Source of the DNA: an uncultured Amaricoccus sp. | Lineage (GTDB): Bacteria; Pseudomonadota; Alphaproteobacteria; Rhodobacterales; Rhodobacteraceae | Assembly: GCF_937858865.1 (NCBI RefSeq) | Contig: NZ_CALLYO010000133.1 | Coordinates: 1-16,654, forward strand | DNA length: 16,654 bases | Direction of reading: 5' to 3' | Shown: in pieces, positions 7,814-14,265 of the stretch | How the letters are laid out: every line of letters starts with the position of its first letter | Position numbering within the stretch: the stretch's first letter is position 1 | Translations under genes and position numbers: made by a program | The notes under the pieces: model-generated | The model's input: the letters and a program-made list of their open reading frames with translations, nothing else | The model's database searches: none | What the model was told of the DNA's origin: nothing

Positions 7814-7863
7814 TTCGGCATCCTTCTGATTCAACTTGATAATATATCCGCCGTCAACCAGAT

Positions 7864-7889
7864 GGAAACCATCGTTAACGGGGGTTTCC
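7864..7889. terminator. Hairpin in the dnaQ / DUF1217 convergent gap
   Basis: GGAAACC (7864-7870) pairs with GGTTTCC (7883-7889) across a 12-nt loop that contains the palindrome GTTAAC. It lies 16 nt downstream of the DUF1217 stop (minus strand), so it may end the flagellar transcript. A segment of locally A+T-rich sequence (7838-7850) lies beyond it. The stem is weaker than the neighbouring palindrome. Confidence 0.4.
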
Positions 7890-7905
7890 GGCCAGTCGGG
7901 GATCG

Positions 7906-8739
7906 TCAGCGGCGCGAGGCGAGCAGGTTGAGCAACCCCTGCGAGCCGCTGTCGTTCATGCTCTGCAGCAGCGTCAGCGCGGCCGCGCCCGGCGAGGTGG
8001 AGCTCACCCCCTCTTCGATCTGCGCGCGGGCGAGGAACCGGTTGATGACCTTCTCCACGTTCGCCGCATCCTGGAACACGGCGAGCGAATCCGAGCCGAA
8101 CAGGGCGCTGGCCTTGTCGCGCAGGATCTCGCGCTGCTGGTCGATATCGATCTGCCCGAAGGCCGTCGGCAGCCCGAAGGCCTTCTCCACCACCTCGCGC
8201 AGCGGCTTCGAGCCGAGCAGGCTGTACCAGCTCCCGCCCTCTCCCTGCGCCAGCTCGGCGATCTCGCGCCGGAAATTCATCGCCAGCCGCATGTTGTTGT
8301 CGGCGTCGCCCACGGCGACCTCGAAGGCGCGGGTCTTGTAGGCCGCGACGATCTTCGCGGCGAAGCCGACGTCGCCCGTCTTCGCCCCACCCGCGTCACC
8401 GAAACCGAAGGCCTCGGCCAGCTTGTACCAGCTCTTGTCGGTCATGCGGTTGGCGAGCGCGGCCGGATCGGTCGTGCCCTCGTCCATGATCTTGCGGATG
8501 AAGGCCTTCTTGTCGATCTCGCCCTCCAGCCCGAAGGCGCCGAGCGCCACCTTGAGCAGCCGCCGGTCGGCGACGAGATCGGCCGCGGAGCCGATGCCGC
8601 CGATCTTCTCCTGGAAGTAGGCGATGTCGCGCTGCAGCTCGGCCCCCTTCTCGAAGCTCGCCTGCTGCGACGCCTGGGTGCGCTCGAGGAACCGCCATCC
8701 GGCGATGCCGCCGAGCGGGACGACTGGCTGGAAACTCAT
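7906..8739 (-). CDS. DUF1217 domain-containing flagellar-cluster protein
   Basis: 277-residue protein that I recognise as the DUF1217 family of alphaproteobacterial flagellar clusters; biochemical function is not established. The N-terminus is MSFQPVVPLGGIAGWRFLERTQ, with no clear signal peptide or membrane segment. Helix-rich repeated segments follow, each built around short blocks such as DLVADRRLLKVALGAFGL (53-70), KAFIRKIMDEGTTDPAALANRM and RAFEVAVGDADNNMRLAMNF. The C-terminal helix ends LLQSMNDSGSQGLLNLLASRR. ATG at 8739 is preceded by GAGGG (spacing about 7). It lies 10 nt after flbT and is the last gene of the fliC-flaF-flbT unit, so it is probably coexpressed with flagellin. A cytoplasmic flagellar assembly or export role is inference from context only. 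Confidence 0.8.
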   Translation of the reverse strand: MSFQPVVPLGGIAGWRFLERTQASQQASFEKGAELQRDIAYFQEKIGGIGSAADLVADRRLLKVALGAFGLEGEIDKKAFIRKIMDEGTTDPAALANRMTDKSWYKLAEAFGFGDAGGAKTGDVGFAAKIVAAYKTRAFEVAVGDADNNMRLAMNFRREIAELAQGEGGSWYSLLGSKPLREVVEKAFGLPTAFGQIDIDQQREILRDKASALFGSDSLAVFQDAANVEKVINRFLARAQIEEGVSSTSPGAAALTLLQSMNDSGSQGLLNLLASRR

Positions 8740-8749
8740 GCGCGCGCCC

Positions 8750-9172
8750 TCATGAACCGGGGGACGGCACCGGGCGCACGAGGCCGAGAAGCCGCGCCTC
8801 GCGCGGCAGCAGCGCCCTGAGTGCCCGCATCGTCTGGTAGAACTTGCCTTCGGCCACCGCCGCGGTGGCGGCCGCGAGATGCGCGCGGCTGTCGGCGTCC
8901 TGGAACACCTGGCTGAGCTGCTCGATGCCGAGATTGAGCTGACGGCTCGCCTCCCCCGGCTCGGCCTCGCCGGCGAGAACGAGCTGGGCGATGTAGCAGA
9001 TCCGCCGGACCGGCGTGTTCACCTCGTCGGGGTGGATCGCGTCGCGCAGCCGCAGCACGTTCGCCTCCGGCGTCAGCACGTTCAGCCGCGTGCGCCGGTC
9101 GCCGTTCTCCATGACGACGCCGTTGATCATGATCCGCTCGTGCGGCCCGAGCTTGAGGACCAGCCCGCTCAC
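8750..9172 (-). CDS. flbT: Flagellar biosynthesis repressor FlbT
   Basis: 140-residue protein of the FlbT family. In Caulobacter FlbT acts post-transcriptionally: it binds the 5' leader of flagellin mRNA and promotes its turnover until the hook is assembled. Recognisable segments: LVLKLGPHERIMINGVVMENGDRRTRLNV at the N-terminus (residues 4-32, with the conserved G-x-x-x-x-N-G and M-E-N-G-D turns), then LTPEANVLRLRDAI and a helical C-terminal half ending in KFYQTMRALRALLPREARLL. The start is GTG at 9172, overlapping the flaF stop as GTGA, so the two are translationally coupled. It shares an apparent transcript with flagellin, so the regulator may act on the leader of its own message. Whether it represses or activates in this organism is not visible. 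Confidence 0.93.
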   Translation of the reverse strand: MSGLVLKLGPHERIMINGVVMENGDRRTRLNVLTPEANVLRLRDAIHPDEVNTPVRRICYIAQLVLAGEAEPGEASRQLNLGIEQLSQVFQDADSRAHLAAATAAVAEGKFYQTMRALRALLPREARLLGLVRPVPSPGS

Positions 9173-9543
9173 GCCGCCGTCTCCAGGTTGCCGCGCAGGC
9201 CCTTCATGATCGCGGTGTTGATGTCGATGAGGACTTCCACCTGCCCGCGTCCGCGCAGGACGGCGTGGCTGTGCTTGCGGACGAACTCGGCGAGCGAGAC
9301 GAGCTGCGCGCGCAGGCCTATCGGCAGCTGGTTCGCGTCGCTCATCAGATCCTCGGCCAGCACGCCCCAGAGGCGCTGGTTGTCGGTGACCGCGGCCGCG
9401 AGGACGGGAAAGCCCGCCCGGTCGCTCTCGTCGAGCGCCTTCAGGCGGGCGGTGATCTGGGCGAAGAGCGCGTATTCGGTGCCGCGCTCGGTCCGGACCG
9501 CGTTGGCGTCGTAGCCGGAACGAGCCTGCGAAGTGGGATACAT
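9169..9543 (-). CDS. flaF: Flagellar biosynthesis regulator FlaF
   Basis: 124-residue FlaF-family protein. In alphaproteobacteria FlaF is needed for flagellin synthesis or secretion and works with FlbT, often as its counterpart. The N-terminus MYPTSQARSGYDANAVRTERGTEYALF matches the family start, and the rest is helical (RLWGVLAEDLMSD, QLPIGLRAQLVSLAEFVRKHS) ending in IDINTAIMKGLRG, a typical family closing block. ATG at 9543 with GAGAGG about 7 nt upstream fixes the start; the frame is open further upstream to 9597 but without similarity. It overlaps flbT by 4 nt and is 101 nt after the flagellin stop, with a strong GC-rich hairpin in that gap. Confidence 0.92.
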   Translation of the reverse strand: MYPTSQARSGYDANAVRTERGTEYALFAQITARLKALDESDRAGFPVLAAAVTDNQRLWGVLAEDLMSDANQLPIGLRAQLVSLAEFVRKHSHAVLRGRGQVEVLIDINTAIMKGLRGNLETAA

Positions 9544-9607
9544 TCGGTAACCTCTCGGAAGCCTGGCCCCGATCGTGCGGGCCGGGCGGCCTGTCACTCG
9601 TTACTGG

Positions 9608-9636
9608 GACCGGGGCGGGCGATGCCCGCCCCGGTC
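9608..9636 (-). terminator. 13-bp GC-rich stem-loop between flagellin and flaF
   Basis: GACCGGGGCGGGC (9608-9620), loop GAT, then the exact complement GCCCGCCCCGGTC (9624-9636). It begins 8 nt after the flagellin stop (minus strand). No U-run follows, so it may be a partial terminator or an mRNA 3'-end stabiliser that raises flagellin over flaF-flbT rather than a full stop. Confidence 0.65.
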
Positions 9637-9644
9637 GGGTTTCG

Positions 9645-10574
9645 TCAGCGGAAGAGCGAGAGCACGTTCTGCGGCGCCTGGTTGGCGATCGAGAGCGCCT
9701 GGATGCCGAGCTGCTGCTGGGTCTGCAGCGCGGCGAGCCGCGCCGAGGCCTCCTCCATGTCGGCGTCGACCATGGCGCCGACGCCGTTCTTCAGCGCATC
9801 CGCCTGCTTGGACAGGAAGGCGTTCTGCGCCTCGATCCGGGACTGCGCCGAGCCGAAGGTCGCCGCCGCGCTGTTGACAGCGTCGAGGACGCTGTCGACA
9901 TAAGCGAGCGCCTCGGCGGTGCCGATGCCACCGAGGTCGGCCGCCGTCGGCAGCGTCTCGGCGTCGTAGTCGGCGTAGGTGCCGGTCGCGGCGTCACGGT
10001 TGGTGAGGCCGGCGAGCACCTTGAGCGAGTCGCCCGCCGCCCCGAGGTCGACCCACTGGACGCGGAAGCTCTCGGCCGAGACGGCCCCGGCGGCGCTGCG
10101 CGTCACCGACACGGTGATGTTCGCGCTCGTCGCGGCGATCGTGGTGGCATCGGTGGCGTCGTAGGCGGCGTTGACGAGGTTGATGCCGTTGTACTGTGAC
10201 GAGGCAGCGATCGAGGTGATGGTGTCGGCAAGCACGGCGATGTCGTCGCCGAGCTTGGTCAGGTCGGCGTCGGGGTTCTGGGCCTGCACCACCTTGGTCT
10301 GGATCTGCTTGACGAGGTCGCCGATCTGCTCGGCGGCGGTACGGGCGGTGCCGACCATAGCCGAGGCGGAGGTGAGCGATTCGCCGAGTTTCTTGAACGA
10401 GGAAACGTCCGAGTTCATCGTCGAGGCGATCGACCAGGACGAGCTGTTGTCCTTGGCGGTCGCGACCTTGAGGCCGGTCGAGATCTCGTCCTGGACCTTG
10501 GCCATGCCCTTGTTGATGCCCTTCAGCGTCTGCAGGGCGACCATCGAGCTGGAGTTGGTGAGAATCGAAGACAT
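9645..10574 (-). CDS. fliC: Flagellin
   Basis: Filament subunit of the flagellum, exported by the flagellar type III system. 309 residues, on the short side, with no cysteine. The conserved N-terminal D0/D1 region reads SSILTNSSSMVALQTLKGIN and later ISTGLKVATAKDNSSSWSIA. It is followed by a variable centre (about 140-215, rich in Ala, Thr, Asp) and the conserved C-terminal D1/D0 region SRIEAQNAFLSKQADALKNG, ending SIANQAPQNVLSLFR. Two ATGs are close: 10574 has AAGGA 9 nt upstream and is preferred; 10580 would add Met-Gln with only 3-nt spacing. It heads a minus-strand unit with flaF, flbT and the DUF1217 gene. The 199-bp upstream gap shares its other side with the IalB-like gene. I could not identify a convincing sigma28 or sigma54 promoter in it. 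Confidence 0.95.
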   Translation of the reverse strand: MSSILTNSSSMVALQTLKGINKGMAKVQDEISTGLKVATAKDNSSSWSIASTMNSDVSSFKKLGESLTSASAMVGTARTAAEQIGDLVKQIQTKVVQAQNPDADLTKLGDDIAVLADTITSIAASSQYNGINLVNAAYDATDATTIAATSANITVSVTRSAAGAVSAESFRVQWVDLGAAGDSLKVLAGLTNRDAATGTYADYDAETLPTAADLGGIGTAEALAYVDSVLDAVNSAAATFGSAQSRIEAQNAFLSKQADALKNGVGAMVDADMEEASARLAALQTQQQLGIQALSIANQAPQNVLSLFR

Positions 10575-10590
10575 CTGCATTAGTCCTTCT

Positions 10591-10614
10591 GGCGCGCGGC
10601 GCCTTCGACGCCGC
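10591..10614 (-). promoter_or_regulatory. Flagellin mRNA leader with two mutually exclusive hairpins
   Basis: Just upstream of the flagellin ribosome-binding site, GGCGC (10591-10595) and GCGCC (10599-10603) form one stem, and GCGGCG (10596-10601) and CGCCGC (10609-10614) form another. They overlap, so only one can form at a time. FlbT is known in Caulobacter to act on the flagellin 5' leader, which makes this a plausible target. The effect is inferred, not shown. Confidence 0.4.
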
Positions 10615-10773
10615 TTTGTCATGGATGGCCCCACGCCGCGGTGGAACCGATGAACGCCCTTCTGACTGCTGCGGCCCCGGGTCCCCGTTCGGGTCCAGCC
10701 GCGCCGGCCTTTCGACCGCGTGGTCGGACCATGCGGGACGAGGGTGAACCAAGCGTGAAGGCGCGGGGCGATC

Positions 10774-11262
10774 ATGCTTAACGGGACCCTGTCTTTTCAG
10801 ACACTTGTCTTCATCCTGGCCCTGGCTCTGCCGGCATGGGCCGACCCGCCCGCGGCGCTGGCGGGCCGGATCCAGAGCTTCCGCGACTGGCGCCTCGACT
10901 GCCGCGCCGACCCCTGCGCGCTGCATACCGCGGTGCGGGGCGCGGACGGCAGCGAGGTGCTGCGGCTCGCGGTCGGGCCGGGGACGGCGCTGGCGGTCAC
11001 CACCCCTTTGCCGCTCTTCCTGCCGGACGGGCTCTCGCTCGCCGTCGGGGGCGAGCCGGCGCGGGCGGTGCCCTGGCGCACCTGCGGCGCCGGCGGCTGC
11101 GAGGCGACGCTGGCGCTCGACCCCGCCCTCCTCGCCGGGCTCCGCCGCGAGCGGGGCGGCACGGCGACCTTCACCCTGGTCGACGGGGTGACGGTGCGGC
11201 TTCCCTTCTCGCTCCTCGGCTTCTCGGCGGCGATGGTCGCGGAGCGGACGCCGGGCGGTTAG
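10774..11262 (+). CDS. Putative secreted protein, IalB (invasion-associated locus B) family-like
   Basis: 162-residue predicted exported protein. Residues 1-23 form a signal peptide (hydrophobic LVFILALALP, cleavage likely after AWA before DPPAAL). The mature part has FRDWRLDCRADPCAL with Cys43 and Cys48, and a second pair in WRTCGAGGCEATL (Cys104, Cys109), then FTLVDGVTVRLPFSLLGF. Two close cysteine pairs around an Asp-Trp start and a C-terminal 'LPFSLxGF' block are typical of the IalB family of alphaproteobacteria. The family name comes from Bartonella; in free-living relatives the role is unknown and not related to invasion. Start ATG at 10774. It ends at TAG 11260-11262, overlapping the convergent LacI gene's stop. 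Family assignment is from recalled pattern, so moderately sure. Confidence 0.78.
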   Translation: MLNGTLSFQTLVFILALALPAWADPPAALAGRIQSFRDWRLDCRADPCALHTAVRGADGSEVLRLAVGPGTALAVTTPLPLFLPDGLSLAVGGEPARAVPWRTCGAGGCEATLALDPALLAGLRRERGGTATFTLVDGVTVRLPFSLLGFSAAMVAERTPGG

Positions 11263-12326
11263 CCCGCCGGCGGCGGGGCGGTCGAGGCGCGGAGCAGCAG
11301 GTCGACCTCGAGCCGCTCGCGGCGGATCCGGCCGCCGCGCTCGATCAGGATCTCGACTGCCCGCCGTCCGATCTCGCGGATCGGCTGGCGGACGGTGGTG
11401 AGCGGGGGCTCGGCCGCGGCGCCCTCGGGCACGCCGTCGAAGCCGACGACCGAGACCTCGCGCGGCACGGCGATGCCGCGCCGCTTCAGCCATTCGAGCG
11501 CGCGCATGGCGATGCGGTCGGACTGGGCGAGGATCGCGGTCGGCGGATCCGCCGCGGCGAAGAGGGCCGCGAGCGCCGCGTCGACCGCCTCGGGGGCGGG
11601 CGTCTCGTATATCGGCACCTTCCCGGTGTCGATCCCGGCCGCCGCGAGCGCCTGGAAGTAGCCGGTCACCCGGTCGCGCGACGAGGCATAGTCGGCCGCC
11701 TGCACCCGCGCCATGTCGACGAGGCCGCTGTTCTCCTCGCCGAACTCCATGGCGAGGACGGCGAAGCGGCGGTGGCCGAGCCGGGTCAGATGCTCGGCGG
11801 CGAGCCGGGCGCCGGCGGTGTCGTCGATGCCGACCGCGGGAACCGTCTCGTCGGTGTCGCCGAGGTCGAGCGCCACGAAGGGCAGGCGCCGCTCGCGCGC
11901 CTCGGCGATCAGCCGGTCGGCGTCCTCGAGGCAGAAGAGGAGGAGCCCGTCGACCAGCGCGCTGCGGATGCCCCAGGCGAGCTCGTCCTCGCTCGCCGCG
12001 GAGACCAGCGAGATGCCGATGCCGTTGGCGTCGCAGACCTCGCTGATCCCGACCATCATCGCGCGCGCGTAAGGATCCTCGAAGAAGTAGGCGAGGGGTT
12101 CGGCGGTGGCGACGCCGACCGCGTTGACCTTGCCGGCGCTCAGCATCCGCCCGCGCGGGTCGGGGCCGGCGTAGCCGATCTCCGCCGCCGCCGCCAGCAC
12201 CCGCGCCCTGACCTCGTCGCGGACGAGGCCCGGGCGGTTGAAGACGTTCGAGGCGGTCGCCTTCGACACGCCGGCCCGCTCCGCCACGTCGACGAGCCGC
12301 GCGGCCTTCCCGGTGATTCGGTTCAT
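11259..12326 (-). CDS. LacI family transcriptional regulator
   Basis: 355 residues from ATG 12326. The N-terminal helix-turn-helix (about 11-30) includes DVAERAGVSKATASNVFNRP, followed by the hinge region AAAAEIGYAGPDPRGRML. A periplasmic-binding-protein-like effector domain follows, with VGVATAEPLAYFFEDPYARAM, LVDGLLLFCLE, TAILAQSDRIAMRALEWLKRRGI and EVSVVGFDGVPEG before the C-terminal TTVRQPIREIGRRAVEIL. The ligand, usually a sugar in this family, cannot be read from the sequence. The start is uncertain: AGGAGG directly abuts ATG 12326, and a TTG at 12350 is in frame. It is divergent from the DUF1127 gene and faces two perfect operators and one weaker one in the shared region, so it probably represses that gene and itself. 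Its stop overlaps that of the convergent IalB-like gene. Confidence 0.94.
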   Translation of the reverse strand: MNRITGKAARLVDVAERAGVSKATASNVFNRPGLVRDEVRARVLAAAAEIGYAGPDPRGRMLSAGKVNAVGVATAEPLAYFFEDPYARAMMVGISEVCDANGIGISLVSAASEDELAWGIRSALVDGLLLFCLEDADRLIAEARERRLPFVALDLGDTDETVPAVGIDDTAGARLAAEHLTRLGHRRFAVLAMEFGEENSGLVDMARVQAADYASSRDRVTGYFQALAAAGIDTGKVPIYETPAPEAVDAALAALFAAADPPTAILAQSDRIAMRALEWLKRRGIAVPREVSVVGFDGVPEGAAAEPPLTTVRQPIREIGRRAVEILIERGGRIRRERLEVDLLLRASTAPPPAG

Positions 12327-12356
12327 CCTCCTGCCGCTCCCGCTGCTCAAGTGCCT

Positions 12357-12385
12357 GACCTAGCACGCGTCTTGAACCGGTTCAA
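12357..12385 (-). promoter_or_regulatory. Candidate promoter of the LacI-family regulator gene
   Basis: On the minus strand TTGAAC (12385-12380) and, 17 nt on, TAGGTC (12362-12357), preceded by TG as in extended -10 boxes. The -35 hexamer is part of operator 1, which would give autorepression. The -10 match is weak (2 of 6). Confidence 0.35.
12372..12385. promoter_or_regulatory. LacI-family operator O1
   Basis: Perfect palindrome TTGAACCGGTTCAA with the central CG typical of LacI-family operators. It lies just upstream of the -35 box of the DUF1127 promoter and overlaps the possible regulator promoter. Confidence 0.85.
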
Positions 12386-12392
12386 ATTTCTC

Positions 12393-12420
12393 TTGACGCA
12401 AGGAGGCAGCGATCTATTAT
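12393..12420 (+). promoter_or_regulatory. Sigma70-type promoter of the DUF1127 gene
   Basis: TTGACG (12393-12398), 16-nt spacer, TATTAT (12415-12420): five of six consensus positions in each hexamer. The start of transcription should fall near 12427, the centre of operator 2, so bound repressor would block polymerase directly. Confidence 0.75.
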
Positions 12421-12434
12421 TTGAACCGGTTCAA
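12421..12434. promoter_or_regulatory. LacI-family operator O2
   Basis: Second exact copy of TTGAACCGGTTCAA. Its centre is 49 bp from that of O1. It abuts the -10 box and covers the predicted +1 of the DUF1127 promoter. Confidence 0.85.
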
Positions 12435-12441
12435 TGCAAGC

Positions 12442-12455
12442 CTGAACCGGTTAAA
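12442..12455. promoter_or_regulatory. Degenerate LacI-family operator O3
   Basis: CTGAACCGGTTAAA matches the O1/O2 palindrome at 12 of 14 positions. Its centre is 21 bp, two helical turns, from O2, so both could be bound on the same face of the helix. Confidence 0.6.
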
Positions 12456-12484
12456 CCATCGAGTACCGTCGAAAGGAGACGGCC

Positions 12485-12724
12485 ATGACCATGGCAGTCC
12501 TCGCAGAGAAATTGCGCCCCGCTTCCCACCTGGGCCTGGTCGACGCGCTTCGCGCCGCCCGGGCGTGGCACCGCCGGCGCCGGGCCGAACGGGCCGGCGC
12601 GGCCCGGCTCGCCCACCTCGACGCCCACCTTCTCGCCGACATCGGGATCGACCCCGAGGCGGTCAGGGGCCGGCGGCAGGGCTGGGACGACCTGCTGCCG
12701 AACGGCTACCTGATCCATCGCTGA
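12485..12724 (+). CDS. DUF1127 domain-containing small arginine-rich protein
   Basis: 79-residue basic protein. After a short variable N-terminus (MTMAVLAEKLRPASHLG), an Arg-rich stretch AWHRRRRAERAG (28-39) leads into the DUF1127 core AARLAHLDAHLLADIGIDPEAV (39-60), with the conserved L-x-x-L-D-x-x-L-L-x-D-I-G pattern. A tail, GWDDLLPNGYLIHR, follows. Members of this family in Agrobacterium affect phosphate and carbon metabolism, and one in Rhodobacter sphaeroides binds RNA; an RNA-related role here is inference. ATG at 12485 has AAGGAG 6 nt upstream. It appears to be the only gene of its transcript: a 26-bp palindrome follows and pntB is convergent. Its near-consensus promoter is flanked by LacI-type operators, so it should be strongly expressed only when the repressor is released. 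Confidence 0.9.
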   Translation: MTMAVLAEKLRPASHLGLVDALRAARAWHRRRRAERAGAARLAHLDAHLLADIGIDPEAVRGRRQGWDDLLPNGYLIHR

Positions 12725-12791
12725 GGGGCGTTCACCTTCGTGAAGATGCGGTAAACGCGATCGGGAAAATCCCCTGATTTCAAATGGATGT

Positions 12792-12817
12792 CGGGAGTCG
12801 CACGCGTGCGACTCCCG
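12792..12817. terminator. 26-bp perfect palindrome, bidirectional terminator of pntB and the DUF1127 gene
   Basis: Left arm CGGGAGTCGCACG followed directly by its exact complement to 12817. It forms a long GC-rich hairpin starting 5 nt after the pntB stop (minus strand) and 67 nt after the DUF1127 stop (plus strand). No strong U-run on either side. Confidence 0.72.
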
Positions 12818-12822
12818 TGCGA

Positions 12823-14256
12823 TCAATGGATCTTGGTCAGGAGCTCGTCGAGCGACTTCTTGGCGTCGCCGTAGAACATCCGCGTATTGTCCTTGTAGAA
12901 GAGCGGGTTCTCGATGCCGGAGTAGCCGGTGCCCTGGCCGCGCTTCAGCACCAGGACGTGCTTGGCCTTCCAGACCTCGAGCACCGGCATCCCGGCGATC
13001 GGCGAGTTCGGATCCTCCTGCGCCGCCGGGTTCACGATGTCGTTCGAGCCGATGACGATGGCGACGTCGGTGGTGGGGAAGTCCTCGTTGATCTCGTCCA
13101 TCTCGAGCACGATGTCGTAGGGCACCTTCGCCTCGGCGAGCAGCACGTTCATGTGCCCCGGCAGGCGGCCGGCCACCGGATGGATGCCGAATCGCACTTC
13201 CTTCCCCTTGCCGCGCAGCCGCTTGACCAGCTCGGCCACCGACTGCTGCGCCTGCGCCACCGCCATGCCGTAGCCCGGCACGAGGACGACCGAATCGGCG
13301 TCGTCGAGCATCGCGGCCACGCCGTCGACGTCGATCGCAACCATCTCGCCCTCGATCTCCATCGCCGGCCCGCTCGCGCCGCCGAAGCCGCCGAGGATGA
13401 CCGAGACGAAGTTCCGGTTCATCGCCTTGCACATGATGTAGGAGAGGATGGCACCGGAGGAGCCGACCAGCGCGCCGGTGACGATCAGCAGGTCGTTCGA
13501 CAGCGTGAAGCCGATCGCCGCCGCCGCCCAGCCCGAGTAGCTGTTCAGCATCGAGATGACGACCGGCATGTCGGCCCCGCCGATCGCCATGATCAGGTGC
13601 CAGCCGATGAAGCCGGCGATCAGCGCCACCAGCACCATGGTCCAGATGCCGGCCCCGGCGAAGTAGAGGATGCCGAGCAGCAGGCAGACGAGCCCCGCGC
13701 CGATGTTGATCGCATGCCGGCCCGGCAGCGTCAGCGGCTTGGAGGCGATCTTCCCGGCGAGCTTGCCGTAGGCGACGATCGAGCCGGTGAAGGTGATCGC
13801 GCCGATCAGGATGCCGAGGAAGATCTCCACCCGCATGATCGCGAGCTCGGCCGGCGTCTTGTGCGCCAGCGTCAGCGCGAAGCCGCGCAGCTGGTCGACC
13901 GTGCCGTCGGCGATCGCCTGCGCCGCCCGGTGTGCCTCCACGTCGGCATTGAGGCCGATGAAGACCGCCGCGAGGCCGACGAGGCTGTGGAAGCCGGCGA
14001 CGAGCTCCGGCATCTGCGTCATCTGCACGCGCGAGGCGATGAAGGCGCCGACCACGCCGCCGATGATGACCATCGGCGCCAGCAGCCAGTAGTGCCCGGA
14101 TCCGCCGAAGATCGTGGCGACGACGGCGAGCGCCATGCCGACGATGCCGTACCAGATGGCGCGCTTGGCCTTCTCCTGGTTGGAGAGCCCGCCGAGCGCG
14201 AGGATGAAGAGGATGGCGGCCGCGAGATAGAAGGCCGAGACAAGTCCGAGGCTCAT
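12823..14256 (-). CDS. pntB: NAD(P) transhydrogenase subunit beta
   Basis: Membrane (dII) and NADP(H)-binding (dIII) part of proton-translocating transhydrogenase, which uses the proton gradient to drive hydride transfer from NADH to NADP+. 477 residues. About nine hydrophobic segments fill residues 5-290, with the proton-path His90 in [14 protein letters not shown] (88-101). The dIII domain has the NADP fingerprint [12 protein letters not shown] (326-337), then [14 protein letters not shown] (363-376), [10 protein letters not shown] (403-412) and [18 protein letters not shown] (437-454). ATG at 14256 with AGGAGC 6 nt upstream, the ribosome-binding site overlapping the pntA stop. It lies 9 nt after pntA, so the two subunits are coexpressed. 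A strong palindrome follows the stop. Confidence 0.97.
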   Translation of the reverse strand: MSLGLVSAFYLAAAILFILALGGLSNQEKAKRAIWYGIVGMALAVVATIFGGSGHYWLLAPMVIIGGVVGAFIASRVQMTQMPELVAGFHSLVGLAAVFIGLNADVEAHRAAQAIADGTVDQLRGFALTLAHKTPAELAIMRVEIFLGILIGAITFTGSIVAYGKLAGKIASKPLTLPGRHAINIGAGLVCLLLGILYFAGAGIWTMVLVALIAGFIGWHLIMAIGGADMPVVISMLNSYSGWAAAAIGFTLSNDLLIVTGALVGSSGAILSYIMCKAMNRNFVSVILGGFGGASGPAMEIEGEMVAIDVDGVAAMLDDADSVVLVPGYGMAVAQAQQSVAELVKRLRGKGKEVRFGIHPVAGRLPGHMNVLLAEAKVPYDIVLEMDEINEDFPTTDVAIVIGSNDIVNPAAQEDPNSPIAGMPVLEVWKAKHVLVLKRGQGTGYSGIENPLFYKDNTRMFYGDAKKSLDELLTKIH

Positions 14257-14265
14257 CGTGCGCTC

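Noticed and set aside
10575..10773. Sigma28 or sigma54 promoter for flagellin
   Set aside because: No convincing -10 (GCCGATAA-like) or -24/-12 (TGGC/TTGC) pair was found by eye; needs 5'-end mapping.
9994..12366. 790-codon minus-strand open frame crossing flagellin leader, IalB-like gene and LacI gene
   Set aside because: Arg/Gly-rich low-complexity translation, crosses several well-supported genes in another frame; artefact of high GC.
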